10,663 nt of DNA from Flavobacteriales bacterium (lineage in GTDB: Bacteria; Bacteroidota; Bacteroidia; Flavobacteriales; PHOS-HE28), in NCBI GenBank assembly GCA_008016945.1, contig SSGN01000166.1, positions 1 through 10,663 of the forward strand, given 5' to 3'. How positions within the stretch are numbered: the stretch's first letter is position 1; every line of letters starts with the position of its first letter. This document shows positions 7,204 through 10,663 of this stretch, piece after piece. The notes under the pieces were generated by a model. The model worked only from the letters and a program-made list of their open reading frames with translations. It searched no databases and was not told the origin of the DNA. Position numbers and translations under genes: made by a program.

Positions 7204-8688
7204 TCACTCCTTCACCAGCCGGATCGTATGGAACCGTGCGCCTTCGAGGTGAAGCAGATGCACTCCGCAGGGCAATGGCCGTAGATCGATGAAGGGAGGT
7301 ACTGATGTGCTTGACAGTTCACCCAGGACCTCCGTGCGGCCCAGCAGGTCGGTGATGCGGAACGGATGACGACCAGCGGGCAGACCAGCCACTGCCACAG
7401 TCGCGGCAGAGGGATTCGGATACACAGCGATCGGCATGGCGGCCAGCTCATCCACGCCCAGCAGGATGTTGGTCACGCATGAAGCATATCCCGGATGCTG
7501 CCACAGGAGGTCCTGCCAGTGGAAATAGCAGGTGGTGCGCGTGGAATCCGGGAAGCTGTAGTGGTAGCCCAGCGTGGCGGGCATGCGCGGCGCCATGGGC
7601 CCGTGTATGCTGCCCATGCCCTCGATCCACGTGTCCGTGAAGACATCCTCCAAGGTCTGCGGATATTCGCTGAAATGATAGCGGCGGTGCGGGTAGCCCG
7701 CGATCATCACCGTATCGATGGATTCGACCGTCAGGTATGGGTTCTGCGCACCGAAATCCGGGTATCGCACGGAATCGCCCACCTGCACGTCGAAGTTGTA
7801 CAGCGTGTCGATGACGTTCAGCGTGTCCAGGAAGAGTACGAGCCCACCCACCTGCCGGATGCCGCCTTGGAAGGTGCTGTTCGGTGAGCCGTCCCACGTG
7901 TGTTGCGCATGGAGACGGTTCCACGTTTCCCCGGCGAAGTTCATGCTACCGCTGAAGAAGTATCGCGTTGTGCGTGTGGCGGCGAAGTTGGGATTCTGGA
8001 TGTTCCCTTCCGGATAGGTGCGGGCCACGTACCACATGCCCAAGGGGTCATCAAAGCGAATGGCGGCAGGAACCGGTTCCACCAGTGCGCACTGCGGGAA
8101 CTGCGGGTTAAGCCAGGAGAGGGTGCTGTCCTCATAGCAGCGCAGTCCCGTGTATATTTCTCCGTCGCAGGGTGGCCAAATCCAGGTGAAGGGTGTGCCG
8201 GATGGCCCCAGCCGTTCCGTCACTTCCGTGATCGGGCAGTACATGATGCCTTGGCTGGAAGTCACCGACACGGCCCAGGTGCGGAGCATCTCACCGTCCA
8301 CCAGCACGGAGCCGGTATCGGCCACGGTCCAAAGGAGCGTATCGCCTGCAACCGGTGTGGACCATGAATCGCCGGGCAATGCATCCCAACGGAAGAGCAG
8401 CGCGAAGTTGTTGTCCGTCTCATTCCAGTAGAAGAGCGAGTCGTTGCTTTCATAATGGAAGCGCGGGGTGTTGTAACAGAACGACCAGCCACTGGTCATC
8501 TGCAGGTTCCTGCACGAGCGACCTTCAATGATCGTATCGCCCACCACTTGGATCACGGCCACGGTGGAATCCGGGCTGCAACAGTGGATCTGCTTGTAGG
8601 TCCACGTGGCCCCGATGGGCGCCCAGTCCTGGGCGGAGCTCAGCAAGGGGACCAGGAAAAGCAGAGTAAGGATCTTCCGCATGGACAT
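7204..8688 (-). CDS. Exported protein with type IX secretion (Por) C-terminal sorting domain
   Basis: The product has 494 residues. The start at 8688 (or the ATG two codons later at 8682) gives a good signal peptide, MSMRKILTLLFLVPLLSSA before QD. The body appears to be two copies of one domain. The first, up to about residue 225, contains an ERLGPSG segment followed by LRCYEDSTLSWLNPQFPQC. The second contains EGMGSIHGP followed by TCYFHWQDLLWQHPGYASC. The last 80 or so residues are a type A sorting domain: VYPNPS, then LLGRTEV, then LPCGVHLLHLE and a basic end (IRLVKE). The protein should cross the outer membrane by the type IX system and be released or lipid-anchored. I see no catalytic motif and assign no function. 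The gene starts 52 bases after the 3' remnant at 8741, which may have displaced its original upstream region. Confidence 0.88.
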   Translation of the reverse strand: MSMRKILTLLFLVPLLSSAQDWAPIGATWTYKQIHCCSPDSTVAVIQVVGDTIIEGRSCRNLQMTSGWSFCYNTPRFHYESNDSLFYWNETDNNFALLFRWDALPGDSWSTPVAGDTLLWTVADTGSVLVDGEMLRTWAVSVTSSQGIMYCPITEVTERLGPSGTPFTWIWPPCDGEIYTGLRCYEDSTLSWLNPQFPQCALVEPVPAAIRFDDPLGMWYVARTYPEGNIQNPNFAATRTTRYFFSGSMNFAGETWNRLHAQHTWDGSPNSTFQGGIRQVGGLVLFLDTLNVIDTLYNFDVQVGDSVRYPDFGAQNPYLTVESIDTVMIAGYPHRRYHFSEYPQTLEDVFTDTWIEGMGSIHGPMAPRMPATLGYHYSFPDSTRTTCYFHWQDLLWQHPGYASCVTNILLGVDELAAMPIAVYPNPSAATVAVAGLPAGRHPFRITDLLGRTEVLGELSSTSVPPFIDLRPLPCGVHLLHLEGARFHTIRLVKE

Positions 8689-8740
8689 TGCAATGTACAA
8701 GTAAGACGCGAAGGCAGGGCGAAGCGCTGCTTGTTCCCAA

Positions 8741-8920
8741 TCACCCCACCTCGCCCTCCAACGCCACCTTGGCAACCTGTACATTCTTCACATCCTGCAC
8801 GCTGATCCGCAAGGTACCCGCCTTCTCGTACACCTTGAACCTGCGCGGCTGCGCTTGCACAGCCCGAAACACGGCTTGGAACGTATCGCTCTCGAGGAAG
8901 CCGTGCTTGGGTGTAAGTGC
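8741..8920 (-). pseudogene. mfd: 3' gene remnant, copy 1, resembling the C-terminus of Mfd
   Basis: Directly after the higA stop, and in the same frame, an open stretch of 59 codons ends at the TGA in 8741-8743. It has no start codon of its own in a sensible place. The translation contains KHGFLESDTFQAV, then QPRRFKVYEKAGTLRI, then VQDVKNVQVAKVALE. The pattern (S-D-x-F, P-R-R-x-K, E-K-x-G-x-L, V-K-x-V, A-L) resembles the last 50 or so residues of Bacteroidota Mfd, the ATP-dependent translocase that removes stalled RNA polymerase at DNA lesions. I recognise this from memory, and another ancestor is possible. Similarity to copy 2 begins at the KHGF codons (8908); the four codons before that do not match. 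Only the extreme 3' end of the ancestral gene is here, so it should be non-functional. Confidence 0.6.
8744..8908 (-). repeat. Direct repeat, copy 1 (165 bases, island boundary)
   Basis: Pairs with 9557-9721 at a constant offset of 813 bases without gaps. My hand alignment finds 17 mismatches in 165 positions. Bases 8772-8860 are identical to 9585-9673 over all 89 positions. The repeat lies between higA and the type IX-sorted protein gene. Confidence 0.93.
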
Positions 8921-9220
8921 CTATGCTGCCAGGTTTTGAGCCGCCGGGATCCCGGCCAGCTCCTTTTGCTTGCCCTTCAACTCCTCCTCCAGATCGAAAT
9001 CATCCTGCAGGCCCAACCAGAACTTGGCGGAGTTGCCAAAATACTTCGCAAGGCGCAGGGCGGTATCGGCCGTCACACGACGGTCGCCCTTGATGATCTG
9101 CGACACACGCGTTTGCGGGATGCCGATGTCCTTCGCAAGGCGGTAGGCGCTGATGCCCATGGGGGCGAGGAACTCCGCTTGGAGCACGGTGCCGGGGTGG
9201 ATGTTCGGGAGCTTCTTCAT
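8921..9220 (-). CDS. higA: HigA-family antitoxin, XRE-type helix-turn-helix
   Basis: The product has 99 residues and begins MKKLPNIHPGTVLQAEFLAP, the signature opening of HigA antitoxins. The helix-turn-helix spans roughly residues 24-60 (AYRLAKDIGIPQTRVSQII), followed by ALRLAKYFGNSAKFWLGLQ and a charged C-terminus. HigA binds and neutralises HigB and represses the operon promoter. It starts 10 bases after the higB stop, in the toxin-first order that distinguishes higBA from most toxin-antitoxin pairs. Its TAG stop is followed without a frame change by the 3' remnant (copy 1), so readthrough would add 59 residues; that is probably accidental. Confidence 0.95.
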   Translation of the reverse strand: MKKLPNIHPGTVLQAEFLAPMGISAYRLAKDIGIPQTRVSQIIKGDRRVTADTALRLAKYFGNSAKFWLGLQDDFDLEEELKGKQKELAGIPAAQNLAA

Positions 9221-9230
9221 GGGTACTGGT

Positions 9231-9512
9231 TCAGTGGTAATCGACGATCTCTACCTCGTAGGCGTTGCCGCTCTGCCATTTGAAAATGATGCGCCACTGG
9301 TCGTTGATCCGAATGCTGTGGTAGTCCTTCAGCTTCCCCGCCAGCTTTTCCAATCGGTTCGCTGGCGGTATGCGCAGGTCGGCGATGTCCTGTGAGTTGT
9401 TGAGCATTCTGAGCTTCCTTCTGGCGGTCTCTTGAATAGTTGAGGGCAGCTTGCGCACGACCTCGCCGTTCCATATCCCCTCGGTCTCCTTCGACCCGAA
9501 CGACCTGATCAT
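9231..9512 (-). CDS. higB: HigB toxin, RelE/ParE-superfamily mRNA interferase
   Basis: The product has 93 residues. I chose the ATG at 9512 (MIRSFGSKETEGIWNG); a TTG three codons upstream is the only alternative. Family landmarks are KLRMLNN (33-39), LRIPPANRLEKL (46-57), IRINDQWRIIF (67-77) and the C-terminal VEIVDYH. Arg74 together with Tyr92-His93 corresponds to the catalytic Arg and the Tyr-His end described for HigB. HigB cuts mRNA on translating ribosomes and stops growth when HigA is lost. The gene begins 15 bases beyond the stop codon of the copy 2 remnant, and its promoter overlaps that remnant. Confidence 0.95.
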   Translation of the reverse strand: MIRSFGSKETEGIWNGEVVRKLPSTIQETARRKLRMLNNSQDIADLRIPPANRLEKLAGKLKDYHSIRINDQWRIIFKWQSGNAYEVEIVDYH

Positions 9513-9518
9513 GTGGGG

Positions 9519-9549
9519 CAAATATACTAACGTATCGCGTCAGTAACAA
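9519..9549 (-). promoter_or_regulatory. Bacteroidota-type promoter of higBA, with a small inverted repeat as possible HigA operator
   Basis: On the minus strand TATATTTG (9526 to 9519) matches the -7 consensus TAnnTTTG exactly. A TTG (9549 to 9547) lies 20 bases upstream as a -33 element. The box ends only 6 bases before the higB ATG, so transcription would start at or next to the start codon and the message would be leaderless or nearly so. ATAC-TAAC-GTAT (9524-9535) is an inverted repeat overlapping the -7 box, in the right place for autorepression by HigA, though its 4-bp arms are weak evidence. The -33 side lies inside the 3' end of the copy 2 remnant. Confidence 0.6.
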
Positions 9550-9739
9550 CAGGACCACCCACCACGCTCTCCATCGCCACCTTCGCAACCTGTACATTCT
9601 TCACATCCTGCACGCTGATCCGCAAGGTACCCGCCTTCTCGTACACCTTGAACCTGCGCGGCTGCGCTTGCACCTCCCGTAGCACCGCGTTGAAGCCATC
9701 GCTCTCGAAGAAGCCATGCTTCTGGTCGGCGATGAAGGT
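9527..9739 (-). pseudogene. mfd: 3' gene remnant, copy 2, resembling the C-terminus of Mfd
   Basis: This open stretch has no start codon of its own and sits between the restriction gene and higB. The recognisable part begins TFIADQKHGFFESDGF (Thr codon at 9739), continues through QPRRFKVYEKAGTLRI and ends VVTDAIR before the TAG at 9527-9529. The frame stays open upstream into the end of the restriction gene, but that part does not look like protein. Compared with copy 1 it reaches about six codons further into the ancestral gene on the 5' side. On the 3' side the stop codon of copy 1 is replaced by a Gly codon, so translation would run on nine codons to a new stop. The Mfd assignment is from memory of the family; that this is a partial gene is clear from the length. 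Confidence 0.6.
9557..9721 (-). repeat. Direct repeat, copy 2 (165 bases, island boundary)
   Basis: Partner of 8744-8908, in the same orientation and without gaps. The identical 89-base core lies at 9585-9673. The stretch between the two copies (8909-9556) holds the higBA operon, its promoter and the end of the copy 2 remnant, and little else. Confidence 0.93.
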
Positions 9740-9780
9740 GCCGATCGGAGAGGTGCGGGACTCGTTTCGGGTATGCTGCG

Positions 9781-10647
9781 CTACACGATCAGATCGAGCG
9801 GCAGATCGGAGATGTCCCGTAGCCGTTTTCCTTGGATCATGGTGTGGATCGAATCTTCTGCATCGCTCATGCCAAGATCCCGGACGGTATCGAGCAACTC
9901 GTGCAAGGCGAAGTGGTACACATGGTCGATGTCGCCCGTACCCAAGGCAATGGATGAGATACGGCTCGGCGTGGGTTCGCCCGTGATCACCGTGATGTGT
10001 GGCAAGCGCCCTTTGCGATTTCGCACCAGGTTCAACCCTTCGGAACGTGCGTTCTGTGCCCGATCACTACGCAAAGTCCACTTGCAACTGATGCTGGCAT
10101 GCAGGATCGGCATCTGGTTGTTCTTCGACCGCAATCCGGTGAACCGGGCTACATCGTCGTTCACGATGGGCCTAGCGGAATTGAGGCTCTCGTCCGGTTC
10201 GGGCTCTCGATAGATGACCACATCCGGCTTGATCAGATAGTCGCTGCCCAGAGCAGCAGCGAGTTCCGGCGTCTTCGAGGCCAGGTCAGCCAAGGCGTCG
10301 AGGTGGGAATGCTGTTCGAAGCGTGCAATGCCCATCCGGCCTCCACCAACGCCTTTCGATACGGTCCAACGGCCCGGTCTGAGGTGGCCAAGTGCGGTGA
10401 ACGTCGTCTTGATGAATTCCGTGCAAATACCCTCGAATTGATCGCCCGAGCTTTGGCCGGCCAAGCGTTCCAAGCCACGGTGTTCACCGATGCGTTCAAT
10501 GATCCCTTTGGCGATCGCAATACTGGCGCGGTTGGCTTTATCCGCATTGGTGGGTACACCAGCGGCATCCACATTCAACACCGATCCAAGTAGTGCGGCA
10601 TGGAACGACCCGCGTGCTTCGTTCAGAAGCGGTTCCTTCTTCGCCAT
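9781..10647 (-). CDS. ngoMIVR: Type II restriction endonuclease, NgoMIV family (predicted GCCGGC specificity)
   Basis: The product has 288 residues, against 286 in R.NgoMIV. The ATG at 10647 overlaps a TGA in another frame (TGATG), which favours it over the GTG one codon upstream. Conserved stretches include SGDQFEGICTEFI, LGSDYLIKPDVVI, LHASISCKWTLRSDRAQNAR, IALGTGDIDHVYHFAL and the C-terminal ISDLPLDLIV. The active site is complete with residues shifted by two from NgoMIV: Glu72, Asp142, Ser187, Lys189, Glu203. Arg193, Asp195 and Arg196 (RSDR) match the residues that read the CCGG core in the NgoMIV structure, so the site is very probably G^CCGGC. NgoMIV is a tetramer that cuts two sites together. 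No methyltransferase is in the window; the overlapping stop suggests that it lies immediately upstream. The copy 2 remnant begins right after its stop codon. Base composition looks less GC-rich than the genes at 1-6400. Confidence 0.95.
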   Translation of the reverse strand: MAKKEPLLNEARGSFHAALLGSVLNVDAAGVPTNADKANRASIAIAKGIIERIGEHRGLERLAGQSSGDQFEGICTEFIKTTFTALGHLRPGRWTVSKGVGGGRMGIARFEQHSHLDALADLASKTPELAAALGSDYLIKPDVVIYREPEPDESLNSARPIVNDDVARFTGLRSKNNQMPILHASISCKWTLRSDRAQNARSEGLNLVRNRKGRLPHITVITGEPTPSRISSIALGTGDIDHVYHFALHELLDTVRDLGMSDAEDSIHTMIQGKRLRDISDLPLDLIV

Positions 10648-10663
10648 CACGCCACCAATACGC

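Noticed and set aside
8810..8837. Hairpin CAAGGT/ACCTTG in the repeat core as a terminator
   Set aside because: The loop is 16 bases, no U-run follows on either strand, and it lies within what was coding sequence.
8744..9721. Integron-like cassettes with attC sites
   Set aside because: A gene pair plus a repeat of about 165 bases looks superficially like this. The repeats encode a protein C-terminus, show no GTTRRRY/RYYYAAC core ends, and no integrase is present.
1..10663. CRISPR arrays, tRNA or rRNA genes, insertion sequences
   Set aside because: I saw no short regularly spaced repeats, no cloverleaf or rRNA-like stretches, and no transposase or integrase motifs.

Overview
The window looks like chromosomal DNA of a GC-rich member of the Bacteroidota, most likely an environmental Flavobacteriales-type genome. 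Three things point there. A secreted protein ends in a type IX secretion (Por) sorting domain. A TAnnTTTG-type promoter sits before one operon. The secreted metallophosphoesterase carries a C-terminal module that I know from this group. Start codons lack Shine-Dalgarno sequences, which is usual for the phylum.

Layout. Positions 1-1815 (+) hold the 3' part of a glycoside hydrolase family 2 gene. All other genes are on the minus strand. 1941-4769 is a 942-residue exported metallophosphoesterase with a purple-acid-phosphatase-type front end and a duplicated, dockerin-like tail. 4995-6404 is a DUF2130 protein: CxxC knuckle, long coiled coil and a PD-(D/E)XK-like nuclease motif. 6498-7089 is an overlapping two-gene unit of a small, very basic protein and a PIN-domain ribonuclease, arranged like a toxin-antitoxin pair. 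7204-8688 is an exported two-domain protein with a type IX sorting tail.

From 8741 to the right edge the window reads as a small island. In transcription order (right to left) it holds an NgoMIV-type restriction endonuclease, a 3'-terminal gene fragment, higB, higA, and a second copy of the same 3'-terminal fragment. The two fragments align without gaps at a constant offset of 813 bases, including 89 identical bases. Their translation resembles the extreme C-terminus of the transcription-repair coupling factor Mfd (family recognised from memory, not searched).

The most interesting reading is that addiction or defence modules have accumulated at the 3' end of an mfd-like gene, each carrying its own copy of that end. 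With the PIN pair, the window contains three addiction-type modules between 6498 and 10647, with one ordinary exported-protein gene among them. The methyltransferase expected to partner the restriction enzyme is not in the window. It probably lies just beyond the right edge, where an overlapping stop codon is visible.
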